Part shown: one piece after another, positions 21,980 to 30,174 of the stretch
Position numbering within the stretch: the first letter of the stretch is position 1
Layout: each line of letters opens with the position of its first letter
From: JANMMJ01 sp031373255
GTDB lineage: Bacteria; Pseudomonadota; Alphaproteobacteria; Rhizobiales; Aestuariivirgaceae
Reading direction: 5' to 3'
DNA length: 35,782 nucleotides
Assembly (NCBI GenBank): GCA_031373255.1
Contig: JANMMJ010000205.1
Span: 1 to 35,782 of the forward strand
Program-made: the position numbers and the translations under genes
The notes under the pieces: model-generated
Told to the model about the DNA's origin: nothing
Database searches by the model: none
The model's input: the letters and a program-made list of their open reading frames with translations, nothing else

Positions 21980-22009
21980 TTGTATTTAACTTGATTCCTA
22001 CAATATAGG
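21980..22009 (+). promoter_or_regulatory. Candidate promoter of the DUF6456 gene
   Basis: TTGTAT (21980-21985) and TATAGG (22004-22009) are 18 bases apart in an AT-rich spacer. A transcript from here would begin near 22016. That is after the ATG at 22010 but before the ATG at 22046, which supports the later start for the protein. Confidence 0.4.
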
Positions 22010-22045
22010 ATGATAAGCCTCCACGAAGCGATCAAGGAGGTCTTC

Positions 22046-22843
22046 ATGAATCTGCCATTGCCACCCAGCGCGTTTGCACGCGAAAGCCGATTGCTGCTCA
22101 GGCAACTGGCTCAGTCGAAACGCCGCTTGAACCGGTCGACGGCGGGGGAATGGTACTTGACCGGAAAGCGAAAGAAAGCCGTGCCGGACAGGCTCGTTGC
22201 TGAAATGATCGCGCGTTCGCTCCTCGGCGAGCTGCCGGACGGCACATTCGCGCCAACCATCGCTGGAAACCGCCTCGTGATGGCAACCTCGCGCGACTCG
22301 AGCCTGCTGGCACAGCATGCCCTTGTTTCGCCGCCAGCTGCACCTCAAAGTCCGCAAGTGAATCGCACGGAATGCGCCGTCCACTGGCTGGCCAACAGAT
22401 CCGACAAATCCGGCAAACCGCTGCTTTCCGCCATCCAGCTCGCCGCGGCAGAGCGAATCCGCATCGACTATGAGATGGCTGGGCTCGGAACCCGCGTCAC
22501 AGTGAATTGGGACATCGCCGAATCCAATGACGGCTATCGTCTGCCCCGGATCGAACCGGCCGAACGCGCCGTCGCTGCCAAGGCCCGTTTCTTCAGTGCC
22601 ATAGAGGCGGTGGGCGAAGAGCTTTCAGGCGTGGTGTTTGAGGTGTGCTGTCTCGCCGCCGGCATCGAACAGGCCGAACGCCGCTTAAGACTCCCGTCTC
22701 GTTCGGGGAGGGTCGTCCTGCAACTCGCACTGACCGCACTTGCACGCCATTACGGACTGGCAAGCCCCGGGCGCAAAGCCCACGTCGCGAGCGTATTGCG
22801 ATCCTGGGCCATGCCCGGCTTCCGTCCCGAACTCGACAATTAA
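22046..22843 (+). CDS. DUF6456 helix-turn-helix-like protein
   Basis: The 265-aa protein matches the DUF6456 family seen in Hyphomicrobiales. The C-terminal domain contains ECAVHWLANRSDKSGKPLLSAIQLAAAERIRIDYEMAGLGTRVTVNWD, ARFFSAIEAVGEELSGVVFEVCCLAAGIEQAERRLRLPSRSGRVVLQLALTALARHYGL. That tail is the winged-helix-like part that resembles phage DUF6456/HTH proteins. The N-terminal part (ALARESRLLLRQLA-like, YLTGKRKKAVPDRLVAEMIARSLL) looks like a small helical DNA-binding segment. The start at 22046 has a perfect AAGGAGG five to six bases upstream. An ATG at 22010 has no comparable site. The stop directly abuts the stop of the convergent RND permease gene. Function unknown; probably regulatory. 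Confidence 0.75.
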   Translation: MNLPLPPSAFARESRLLLRQLAQSKRRLNRSTAGEWYLTGKRKKAVPDRLVAEMIARSLLGELPDGTFAPTIAGNRLVMATSRDSSLLAQHALVSPPAAPQSPQVNRTECAVHWLANRSDKSGKPLLSAIQLAAAERIRIDYEMAGLGTRVTVNWDIAESNDGYRLPRIEPAERAVAAKARFFSAIEAVGEELSGVVFEVCCLAAGIEQAERRLRLPSRSGRVVLQLALTALARHYGLASPGRKAHVASVLRSWAMPGFRPELDN

Positions 22844-25800
22844 TCACTCGGCCGCATGGGGCAGGGCGCTTGGCACTTGAATGGCCTCGGGTACCGCATC
22901 CTGCGGCGCATACTGGTGCCGCCTGCCGATGACCGCGTAAACGCATGGCACGACGAACAGCGTCAGCAGGGTGCCGAATGTCATGCCGCCGACAATCACC
23001 CAGCCAATCTGCATGCGGCTTTCTGCACCCGCACCCGTGGCGGCGACGAGCGGCACTGCACCAAGCACCATCGCGGACGTCGTCATCAGGATTGGCCGCA
23101 GCCGCAACGTCGCTGCCTCAATGACGGCATCGATCTTGGCCTTGCCCTCTTCCTGCAAGCGATTGGCAAAATCGACAATCAGAATCCCGTGCTTGGTGAT
23201 AAGCCCGATCAATGTGACCAGTCCGATCTGGGAATAGACGTTCAGCGTGCCGCCAGTGAAATAGAGTGCGGTGAGCGCCCCCGTCATCGACAGCGGCACA
23301 CTCAGCATGATGATCACCGGATCGCGGAAGCTTTCGAATTGCGCCGACAGCACCAGGTAAATGAAGGCCAGCGCCAGCACGAAAACGAAGGCTAGATTGG
23401 AACTGGAATCTCGGAACTCGCGCGATTGGCCAGTGAGATCAGTGACCGTTCCTTCCGGCAGTGAATCGCGCGCTGCGGCATTTACGGCCACGATGGCCTC
23501 GCCCAGCGTATAGCCAGGCGCCAAATTGGCTTCGATGGTAATGGCGCGAAGCTGGTTGAAGCGCTTCAGTTCCTTTGGTGCCACGGTTTCCTTGATTTTC
23601 ACCACATTGCTCAGCGGGATCATGTCGCCCGAACCGTTGCGCACGAAAATGCGCGAGAATGTTTCAGGAGATGCGCGTTCTGAAGCAGGCAGCGAAACGG
23701 TAACGTCATACTGCTCGCTGCCAATCTGGAAGGTGCTGACATCGCGCCCGCCAAGCAGCGTTTCCAGGGTGCGCCCGATAACTGAAATGTCGAGGCCCGT
23801 GTCGGCCACGCGGGCCCTATCGATCTCGACCTCGACTTCCGGCTTGTTGAGGCGAAGATCCGTATCGAGATCGGCCAGTCCGGGATTGTCCTTGAGTTTC
23901 TCAACCAGCGCATTGGCAATGCTGTTGAGTTCTTCATAGGATGACGACGACTGGATGACGAACTGGAATGGCTTGCCGAAGCCACGGACGCCAAGCGATC
24001 CGGGATTGGAGGCGGATGCCTGCAGCCCCGCAATTCCGCGAAGCTTGGGAAGAATGCGCTGGACAATCTCCTGCTGGCTTGCTTCTCGTTCGCTCCAGTC
24101 CTTGAGGCGGCCGAATGACATCATCCGTGTCACTTCACCAGCACCGACGATGACCAGCGCCGACTGCAGTTCCGGGATCCCTGCGAGAATTTCCTCAACC
24201 TGTGAGGAATAGCGCTGCGTATAAGCAAAGCTTGCGCCCTCTGGCGCGTTCCCTGAGACCTGGATGGTGCCGCGATCCTCGGTAGGCGAAAGCTCGGATT
24301 TCAGTTGCGTAAAGACATAACCGCCAGCGCCGGCCACCAGCAATCCGAGCAAGATGATAGCCCACCGTCCGCGCAGCGCCGCACGGAGAAGACTGCGATA
24401 AGCGAAGTCCAGCCCCTTGAGGACACGCTCGATGCCGCGCACCACGAAGTTCTGCTTCTCCGAATGGCGCAGGAGTTTTGATGACATCATCGGCGTAAGC
24501 GAGAGTGCAACAAAGCCCGACACCACGACAGCGCCGGCCAATGTCAGCGCGAACTCGAGGAACAGCCGGCCGGTGCGGCCCGGCGTGAAGGCAATCGGTG
24601 CATAGACAGCTGCGAGTGTCAGCGTCATTGCCACGATGGCGAAGCCGATTTCCCGCGCCCCCTTGATCGCCGCCTGGAACGGCTTCATGCCGTTTTCGAT
24701 ATGCCGGTAGATGTTCTCGAGCATGACGATGGCATCATCGACCACCAGGCCGATGGCAAGCACGAAGGCCAGCAGCGTCAGCGTGTTCACGGTCAGTCCG
24801 GCGGCAAACATGATGGCAAAGGCGGTGATTAGTGAAACCGGTATGGTCACGATGGGAATCAACGCCGCACGGAATGAATGCAGGAACACCAGGATGATCA
24901 TCACGACCAGCAGCGCCGCCTCCAGAATGGTCATGAAGACATTGTGGATCGACCGTTCGATGAAGGTTGTTGAATTGAAGCCCACGGTCACCGTGGTGCC
25001 TTCCGGCATGGATTCGTTGACGCGCGGCAGCACCGCTTCCACGGCGTTGGAGACGTCAAGCGGGTTCGCCACCGCTTGCTTGATGATGCCGATGGAAATG
25101 GCGGTCTCCCCGCCATAGCGGCTCTCGCGCCGGAAATCGCCGGTGCCGAGTTCAACCTTGGCCACATCACCAAGCCGCACCTGCAGTCCGCCGGCCGCCT
25201 TCAAGACGATGTTGGAGAACTGCTCGGCTGTGCCAAGTGAAGTGCGCGACAGAACCGTGAACTCCCGCTCGGTGCTTTCGATGCGCCCCGCTGGAATTTC
25301 GGCATTCTGGTTGCGAATGGCGTTCTCCACATCCTGCACCGTCAGCGAATAGCCCGCCAGCCGCGCCGCATCGATCCACACCCGCATGGTGTAGCGCCGC
25401 TCGCCATTGACGCTGACATCCGCCACGCCGTCGAGATTCTTGAACCGGTCCACCACGAAGCGGTCGACATAGTCGGTGAGTTCGAGAGCCGACATGGTGG
25501 TCGACCGCATCACCAGGAAGATGATCGGCTGCGCGTCGGCCTCGACCTTGGAGATGACAGGCTCGGTAATTTCGTCTGGCAGCGAACGGCGCACCCGGCT
25601 GACCCGGTCGCGGACATCGCTGGTCGCCGAGTCGATGCTGACGCCGGCGCGGAATCGAATGGTGATGCGGCTCGATTCGGCGCGTGACGACGACTCGATG
25701 GTGTCGATCCCCTCGATGCCGGCCAGCGAGCCTTCCAGCACCTGCGTCACCTGGCTTTCGATGATTTCGGCCGACGCGCCATTGTAGCTCGTTGCCACCG

Positions 25801-25936
25801 AGACCTGCGGCTCGTCGATATTGGGATACTCGCGGATTGTCAGGCGGCTGTACGACATCAGGCCGATCAGGATCAGGATCAGGCTGAGGACTGTGGCGAA
25901 GACCGGCCGGCGGATGCAGAGTTCTGAAAGTCCCAT
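22844..25936 (-). CDS. RND multidrug efflux permease (HAE-1/AcrB-like)
   Basis: The 1030-aa inner-membrane transporter has the RND plan: a transmembrane helix at ~11-29 (IRRPVFATVLSLILILIGLMSY), a large periplasmic loop, helices 2-7, a second periplasmic loop and helices 8-12. Proton-relay residues are present: the Asp pair 400-401 in GLVVDDAIVMLENIYRHIE and a Lys at about 915 in GLITKHGILIVDF. EGxxSIxS-type porter blocks and FxSE..PTEDRGTIQV are visible. The start is the ATG at 25936 (MGLSELCIRRP), 7 bp after the adaptor stop with GAGG upstream. The open frame to 26149 is a spurious extension. No outer-membrane channel gene is adjacent, so a TolC-like protein from elsewhere is needed. The stop abuts the convergent DUF6456 gene. 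Confidence 0.93.
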   Translation of the reverse strand: MGLSELCIRRPVFATVLSLILILIGLMSYSRLTIREYPNIDEPQVSVATSYNGASAEIIESQVTQVLEGSLAGIEGIDTIESSSRAESSRITIRFRAGVSIDSATSDVRDRVSRVRRSLPDEITEPVISKVEADAQPIIFLVMRSTTMSALELTDYVDRFVVDRFKNLDGVADVSVNGERRYTMRVWIDAARLAGYSLTVQDVENAIRNQNAEIPAGRIESTEREFTVLSRTSLGTAEQFSNIVLKAAGGLQVRLGDVAKVELGTGDFRRESRYGGETAISIGIIKQAVANPLDVSNAVEAVLPRVNESMPEGTTVTVGFNSTTFIERSIHNVFMTILEAALLVVMIILVFLHSFRAALIPIVTIPVSLITAFAIMFAAGLTVNTLTLLAFVLAIGLVVDDAIVMLENIYRHIENGMKPFQAAIKGAREIGFAIVAMTLTLAAVYAPIAFTPGRTGRLFLEFALTLAGAVVVSGFVALSLTPMMSSKLLRHSEKQNFVVRGIERVLKGLDFAYRSLLRAALRGRWAIILLGLLVAGAGGYVFTQLKSELSPTEDRGTIQVSGNAPEGASFAYTQRYSSQVEEILAGIPELQSALVIVGAGEVTRMMSFGRLKDWSEREASQQEIVQRILPKLRGIAGLQASASNPGSLGVRGFGKPFQFVIQSSSSYEELNSIANALVEKLKDNPGLADLDTDLRLNKPEVEVEIDRARVADTGLDISVIGRTLETLLGGRDVSTFQIGSEQYDVTVSLPASERASPETFSRIFVRNGSGDMIPLSNVVKIKETVAPKELKRFNQLRAITIEANLAPGYTLGEAIVAVNAAARDSLPEGTVTDLTGQSREFRDSSSNLAFVFVLALAFIYLVLSAQFESFRDPVIIMLSVPLSMTGALTALYFTGGTLNVYSQIGLVTLIGLITKHGILIVDFANRLQEEGKAKIDAVIEAATLRLRPILMTTSAMVLGAVPLVAATGAGAESRMQIGWVIVGGMTFGTLLTLFVVPCVYAVIGRRHQYAPQDAVPEAIQVPSALPHAAE

Positions 25937-25943
25937 GTCGGCC

Positions 25944-27077
25944 TCAGTTGGCGGCTTGCGGCTTGACGATCTGGATCGCGGAGCCGTTCGAAAGGCGCGT
26001 ATTGCCTGCGGTAACAACCTTGGAACCGGGCTTGATGCCTTCAATGATTTCGACAGTGCCGTCGGCGCGCTTGCCGGTGCGCACCTTGGTTTCCGTAGCC
26101 TTGTCCTCTTCCGCAAGGAACACGATGCTGTCATTGCCACGCGGCACAATGGCCGCTTCAGGCACTGTCACAGCCTCGCGCGATGGTCCCTGTACCGTGA
26201 CGCGGATCAGCATACCAGGCCTCAGCTTCAGTGCTGCGTTGTCGAGAAGAGCCTGCACCCTGAGCGCCCGCCCGCTGACTTCGACAAGGGGATCGATGGC
26301 GGCAATGGTTGCCGTGAATGTTTCGCCGGCGACCGCGTCCGCCGTTACCGCGACATTCTGGCCTGTGCTGAGGCGCGAGAATTGCAGTTCTGGCACACTG
26401 AAGCTCACCTTCAGCCGGTCGATTTTCTCCAGATGCACCAGTGGCGTTCCAGCGGTGACATAGGCTCCCGTGGAAACCTGCCTGAAGCCGAGCGTGCCGC
26501 TGAAGGGCGCGCGGATTTCGAGTTTATTCTTCAGCACCCGGGCCAAATCGAGCGCGCTGCGTGCCAGCGACAGCTCTGTCGCCGATTGGTCATAGGCACT
26601 CTGCGCTATGTTCTTTGATTTGAGCAGTGCCTCGTTGCGGCGAAAATTGGATTCGGCCAGCGCCAGCTTGGATTCGGCATCGGCAACCGTGGCCGAAATC
26701 AACTCGCCATCAAACCGAAACAGGATCGCTCCCTGTTCAACGCGGTCGCCGTCGGCAAAATTGATATCCACCACGCGTCCGCTGGTTTCGGGTGCAATGT
26801 CGACCGAGGCATCCGACAGCAGCGAGCCGATCGCTGTGATATCGTCGCTGAGCCGGACCTGCATGGCATCTGCCACCTCGACCGGCGTTGGCCCGCGATT
26901 GCCCCTCGTGGGCTGAGTGCTTCCTTCTGCCGCCGTCGCATTGCCCGTTTGGGCAGGCTGACCCAGCATTGCTGCTGCCGCGGGCCAATAACTCTGGAGT
27001 CTCCCCGTGCTCTGCAGCCAGTAGCCTCCCGCCCCGATGAGAATGAGCAGGAGAATGGCAAATATGGATGTTTTCAT
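25944..27077 (-). CDS. RND efflux periplasmic adaptor (membrane fusion protein)
   Basis: The 377-aa adaptor begins with a single N-terminal transmembrane anchor (MKTSIFAILLLILIGAGGYWLQ) and no lipobox cysteine. A biotinyl-lipoyl domain follows, split around an α-hairpin: GRVVDINFADGDRVEQGAILFRFD, then the coiled-coil segment LALAESNFRRNEALLKSKNIAQSAYDQSATELSLARSAL, then IRAPFSGTLGFRQVSTGAYVTAGTPLVHLEKID. β-barrel and membrane-proximal domains complete it (GRALRVQALLDN, LRPGMLIRVTV, VPEAAIVPRGNDSIVFL, PGSKVVTAGNTRLSNG). It bridges the permease encoded 7 bp downstream to an outer-membrane channel. The ATG at 27077 is chosen because the longer frame (to 27209) is Arg-rich and lacks a signal. No regulator gene is adjacent. 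Confidence 0.92.
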   Translation of the reverse strand: MKTSIFAILLLILIGAGGYWLQSTGRLQSYWPAAAAMLGQPAQTGNATAAEGSTQPTRGNRGPTPVEVADAMQVRLSDDITAIGSLLSDASVDIAPETSGRVVDINFADGDRVEQGAILFRFDGELISATVADAESKLALAESNFRRNEALLKSKNIAQSAYDQSATELSLARSALDLARVLKNKLEIRAPFSGTLGFRQVSTGAYVTAGTPLVHLEKIDRLKVSFSVPELQFSRLSTGQNVAVTADAVAGETFTATIAAIDPLVEVSGRALRVQALLDNAALKLRPGMLIRVTVQGPSREAVTVPEAAIVPRGNDSIVFLAEEDKATETKVRTGKRADGTVEIIEGIKPGSKVVTAGNTRLSNGSAIQIVKPQAAN

Positions 27078-27180
27078 CCGCCGAAGAACCTCTCTGAAAC
27101 GTATTGTTGCCGCTGGACGCAGGATGTTCCGCCGCGCACGGCGAACCCGGAAACGACCACACCTGTCCCATCGTGCATCT

Positions 27181-27209
27181 ATTACTCTCATACGAAGACG
27201 GCGATGCAA
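27181..27209 (-). promoter_or_regulatory. Candidate promoter of the efflux operon
   Basis: On the minus strand TTGCAT (27209-27204) is 17 bases from AGTAAT (27186-27181), a four-of-six match to a -10 box. It would start transcription about 100 bp before the adaptor ATG. The match is moderate. Confidence 0.3.
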
Positions 27210-27271
27210 CCGATTTCCGTCGCAGCCGCCGCGGGCTGGTAACGCTTTCTTGATCTGTTGCGGCCCGGCCT

Positions 27272-27279
27272 ATGGTTAA
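27272..27279 (-). promoter_or_regulatory. TTAACCAT motif (reverse) upstream of RTX gene
   Basis: ATGGTTAA, the reverse complement of TTAACCAT, lies 162 bp before the RTX GTG start and 195 bp before the efflux adaptor start. It is one of three intergenic copies in the window. It resembles the CtrA half-site TTAACC. Confidence 0.3.
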
Positions 27280-27440
27280 TACGCCACCGAAAATTGGGTT
27301 CCCCGCCTTAATGGGACAGCAATCTGCCTCCCGTAATACTCGTCTTGTGGTGCGTGTTGCGCCATGTCGAGTGGCCTTTGTGGCAGAGCCCCACCGCCAC
27401 TCACTTTTTCTTTTATGCAGAAATCAATGGAGCCAGTGCC

Positions 27441-29966
27441 GTGGCGAATTTCACCGGACGACAAAAAGCTGACCTTGCCGACGCAATCGCGGGCAAACTG
27501 ACAGGTTTCAAGGGCAGTACACTGGCCCAGCTGCAGGATACGATTGGTGATTCGTTCACGGCCTCCAATGGCAACGACACGATCTTCAGCGGTTCCGGCA
27601 ATGATTCGATCAACGCCGGAAAAGGTAATGATTCCATCAAGGGCGGCGCAGGCATCGATACGATTATCGGCGATGCTGGCAACGACTGGATATCGGGAGG
27701 TTCCGGACAGGACAGCATCAATGCGGGCGGCAATGATGATACCATCGCACTCTTTCAGGGCGACGAAGCCGACAACGTCGATGGTGGCGCCGGAATCGAC
27801 CTGCTCAACCTGAGCGGGCTTACTCTCAACACGTCAATCGTCGATCTCGATGCGAATACCTGGTCGACATCGGCTGCCGCCGGTAACAAGACGGTTTCCA
27901 ACATCGAAAATGTGACAGGCGGTGGTGCCGCTGACACGCTGATCGGCAATGCCGCGTCGAACGCCCTGACGGGCAATGGCGGCGACGATACCCTCACAGG
28001 CGATGCCGGCGCCGATACACTCAACGGCGGCGCTGGCGATGACCAGCTGGCAGGTGGTGCGGGCGCTGATTCGATTACCGGTGGTGCGGGCAACGACACG
28101 GTCTTCCTGCTTCAGGGTGAGTTCGGCGATACCATCAATGCGGGCGGCGACCGAGATCTCCTCGATCTCACGGGATTGGTCACGGCCGTTGCGACAGTCG
28201 ATCTTGGCGCCGGCACCTGGTCTACCAGCGTCAATGCCACGGCCGGAACCATCAGCGGCGTCGAGGATGTCAAGGGCAGCGGCCTTGCCGACACGTTGCG
28301 TGGCGATGCTGGCGCAAACAGCTTTTCTGGCGGCAATGGTGGCGATGTACTTCAGGGCCGCGGCGGGTTCGATACGATTTCAGGCGGCGCAGGCAACGAT
28401 GTCATTGTCCTGAATGAGGGCGACGAGGCCGACGACGTCGATGGCGGCAACGGCACCGATCATCTCAATCTTGGCGGCCTTCAGTCTGATGTGGCCAATG
28501 TCAATTTATCCAGCGGTAAATGGTCCACGACCGAGAACGCGGCCGTTCTCGATATCGTTGGCGTTGAAAACATCACGGGCGGCGATGCCAATGACAGGCT
28601 GATCGGCAACACCTTGGATAACGTGCTCTCCGGTGGTGTCGGCGCCGACACGATCAGTGGCGAAGCAGGCGTCGACACGCTGAATGGCGGCGATGGGAAT
28701 GACGCGCTCTTGGTCAATCTCGGTGACATCGTCGCTGGCGATGAAATGAATGGCGGTGCTGGTCTGGATCGCCTGGTCCTCGGCTCGCAGGCATCGGCAA
28801 ATCTTGCGCTCGATATTCGGACCGCATTGTTGTCCGGCATGGAGCGTTTCGAGTTCTCTGAATTTGCCGACATTGTGAAATCGGTGAAGGTTGGCGCCAG
28901 CCAGGTGACTGAACTTGCATCCGTCGATGGCAACCTGGGCGCTTCCGATCAATTGCGTATTGTCACCGGTGCCGCGACGCTGGTTAATCTCGCGGCGCTG
29001 ACTTTCGCCGACTGGGATGCGGCTGGTACCGACAAGGATCGCGTCTACATTGTCGGCGATGCCTCGGCCGAAAGGCTTACCGGCTCGTCGCAGATCGACA
29101 TTATCATGGCTGGCGGTGGCAACGATGTGCTGACGGGCGGTCTCGGCAAGGATGTGCTTAAGGGTGGCTTTGGCAACGACATCTATTTTGTCACTGCCAA
29201 GCAGGAAGCTGTGGAAAAAGCAGGGCAGGGCATCGATACGGTGAAGTCCCTCGTGACCATGTCGATCGGGGCAAATCTCGAGCACTTGACATTGATCGGA
29301 ACGGTCAACGCGAATGCCACGGGCAATAGCCTTGCCAATCGCATTACCGGCAATTCTGGCGGAAACATCTTGAATGGCCAGCTTGGCAGCGACACTCTCG
29401 CTGGCGGCCTTGGCAACGATACTTACATCTTCGGCAAGGGCGACAAAATCGTCGAGAAATTGGCGCAGGGGATCGACACCATCAAATCGGCGGTTTCAAC
29501 CGGGCTCGCCAGCAACGTCGAAAAACTGGTGCTGACCGGCACAGGCAACATCAACGGCACCGGCAACGGCCTGGCGAACACGCTGACCGGAAACGCCGGG
29601 GCAAACAGCTTGAACGGATTGGCGGGCAATGACACGCTGGTCGGCGGCAAGGGGGCGGACAAGTTTGTCTTCACTTCGGTGCTGAATGCCAGCAGCAATG
29701 TTGATGCCATCAAGGATTTCAACACCACAGCCGATCACCTCACGCTGGAAAATGGCATCTTCAAGGGCCTCGCGGCTGGCAAACTTGCCGCATCCGCCTT
29801 CCACATCGGGACATCGGCCGGCGACCTGAACGATCATATCATCTATAACGCTGCCACCGGCGCGCTCTCCTATGACGCCGATGGCAAAGGCGGCTTGGCT
29901 CAGGTCAAGTTTGCCCAGCTCGCCACCCATCTGGCCCTGAATGCCGGTGATTTCCTGGTCATCTGA
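27441..29966 (+). CDS. Large RTX (hemolysin-type calcium-binding repeat) secreted protein
   Basis: The 841-aa protein begins at GTG 27441, with GGAG eight bases upstream. It has no signal peptide, as expected for type I secretion. From residue ~45 it is filled with GGxGxDxUx nonapeptides (GGAGIDTI, GNGGDDTL, GGAGNDTV and many more) that fold as a Ca2+-binding β-roll. Three copies of a non-RTX unit are interspersed, each with D-L/H-L-x-L-x-G-L, then V-(D/N)-L, then W-S-T and V/I-E-(D/N)-V/I. The Trp residues are near 141, 260 and 361. Residues ~425-560 form a non-repeat domain. Two similar ~95-residue segments then lead to a C-terminal domain like that of serralysin-type proteins (FVFTS..NVDAIKDFN..DHLTLEN), ending in hydrophobic DFLVI. 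No enzyme domain is visible and no type I transporter is in the window. Adhesin or S-layer-like function is likely. Confidence 0.85.
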   Translation: MANFTGRQKADLADAIAGKLTGFKGSTLAQLQDTIGDSFTASNGNDTIFSGSGNDSINAGKGNDSIKGGAGIDTIIGDAGNDWISGGSGQDSINAGGNDDTIALFQGDEADNVDGGAGIDLLNLSGLTLNTSIVDLDANTWSTSAAAGNKTVSNIENVTGGGAADTLIGNAASNALTGNGGDDTLTGDAGADTLNGGAGDDQLAGGAGADSITGGAGNDTVFLLQGEFGDTINAGGDRDLLDLTGLVTAVATVDLGAGTWSTSVNATAGTISGVEDVKGSGLADTLRGDAGANSFSGGNGGDVLQGRGGFDTISGGAGNDVIVLNEGDEADDVDGGNGTDHLNLGGLQSDVANVNLSSGKWSTTENAAVLDIVGVENITGGDANDRLIGNTLDNVLSGGVGADTISGEAGVDTLNGGDGNDALLVNLGDIVAGDEMNGGAGLDRLVLGSQASANLALDIRTALLSGMERFEFSEFADIVKSVKVGASQVTELASVDGNLGASDQLRIVTGAATLVNLAALTFADWDAAGTDKDRVYIVGDASAERLTGSSQIDIIMAGGGNDVLTGGLGKDVLKGGFGNDIYFVTAKQEAVEKAGQGIDTVKSLVTMSIGANLEHLTLIGTVNANATGNSLANRITGNSGGNILNGQLGSDTLAGGLGNDTYIFGKGDKIVEKLAQGIDTIKSAVSTGLASNVEKLVLTGTGNINGTGNGLANTLTGNAGANSLNGLAGNDTLVGGKGADKFVFTSVLNASSNVDAIKDFNTTADHLTLENGIFKGLAAGKLAASAFHIGTSAGDLNDHIIYNAATGALSYDADGKGGLAQVKFAQLATHLALNAGDFLVI

Positions 29967-29991
29967 CCGCCAAAATCGGGACAGGCGAAAA

Positions 29992-30015
29992 TAACGGGGC
30001 CAAGTTGCCCCGTTA
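29992..30015 (+). terminator. Hairpin terminator after RTX gene
   Basis: A perfect 9-bp stem, TAACGGGGC / GCCCCGTTA with a 6-nt loop, begins 25 bp after the RTX stop. The tail (ACCATTTATTAG) is only modestly T-rich. Its 3' arm overlaps the TTAACCAT motif at 30013-30020. Confidence 0.65.
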
Positions 30016-30020
30016 ACCAT
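30013..30020 (+). promoter_or_regulatory. TTAACCAT motif upstream of groES
   Basis: Third copy of the motif, between the RTX terminator and the groESL promoter, 19 bp before the -35 element. A role is unproven. Confidence 0.25.
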
Positions 30021-30030
30021 TTATTAGTGA

Positions 30031-30067
30031 TCCGGCCCCTTGACGGGCCGGACTTGCCGGACTATTT
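30031..30067 (+). promoter_or_regulatory. groESL heat-shock promoter with -35 in a hairpin loop
   Basis: CTTG (30039-30042) is followed after 18 bases by ACTATTT (30061-30067), matching the alphaproteobacterial sigma-32 pattern CTTG-N17/18-CYTATNT at all but one position. The CTTGAC that includes the -35 forms the loop of a perfect 8-bp inverted repeat, TCCGGCCC (30031-30038) / GGGCCGGA (30045-30052). The predicted start (about 30074) lies just before the CIRCE element. Confidence 0.55.
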
Positions 30068-30079
30068 CAACACCAACTG

Positions 30080-30106
30080 TTAGCACTCCTCAAATGTGAG
30101 TGCTAA
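30080..30106 (+). promoter_or_regulatory. CIRCE element (HrcA operator) of groESL
   Basis: TTAGCACTC-N9-GAGTGCTAA is a perfect match to the CIRCE consensus, located 68 bp before the groES ATG and just downstream of the predicted heat-shock start. HrcA repressor binds this site. The hrcA gene is not in the window. Confidence 0.97.
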
Positions 30107-30174
30107 GAGCGGCTGGAATGGGATTTCGCATCCGGCCAGAACCTTCAAAAACGCAAAAATGAGGAGATATACTC

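Larger units (their letters stand above)
27078..27440. other. Divergent spacer between efflux adaptor and RTX gene
   Basis: This 363-bp region has no gene. An open frame runs through it into the RTX gene, but its first 32 codons have no ribosome site and unusual composition. It holds a candidate adaptor promoter (27181-27209) and a TTAACCAT motif (27272-27279). I see no convincing -10/-35 pair for the RTX gene. Confidence 0.5.

Noticed and set aside
25937..26149. 71-residue N-terminal extension of the RND permease
   Set aside because: It overlaps the adaptor gene, is Arg/Ser-rich and precedes the canonical first transmembrane helix.
27441..29966. CRISPR-like or satellite DNA repeat
   Set aside because: The repeated DNA is explained by RTX nonapeptide codons; repeats are degenerate and in frame.
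30077..30082. Housekeeping -10 for groES paired with TTGCCG
   Set aside because: CTGTTA is a poor match to TATAAT; the sigma-32-type CTTG-N18-ACTATTT pair fits much better.
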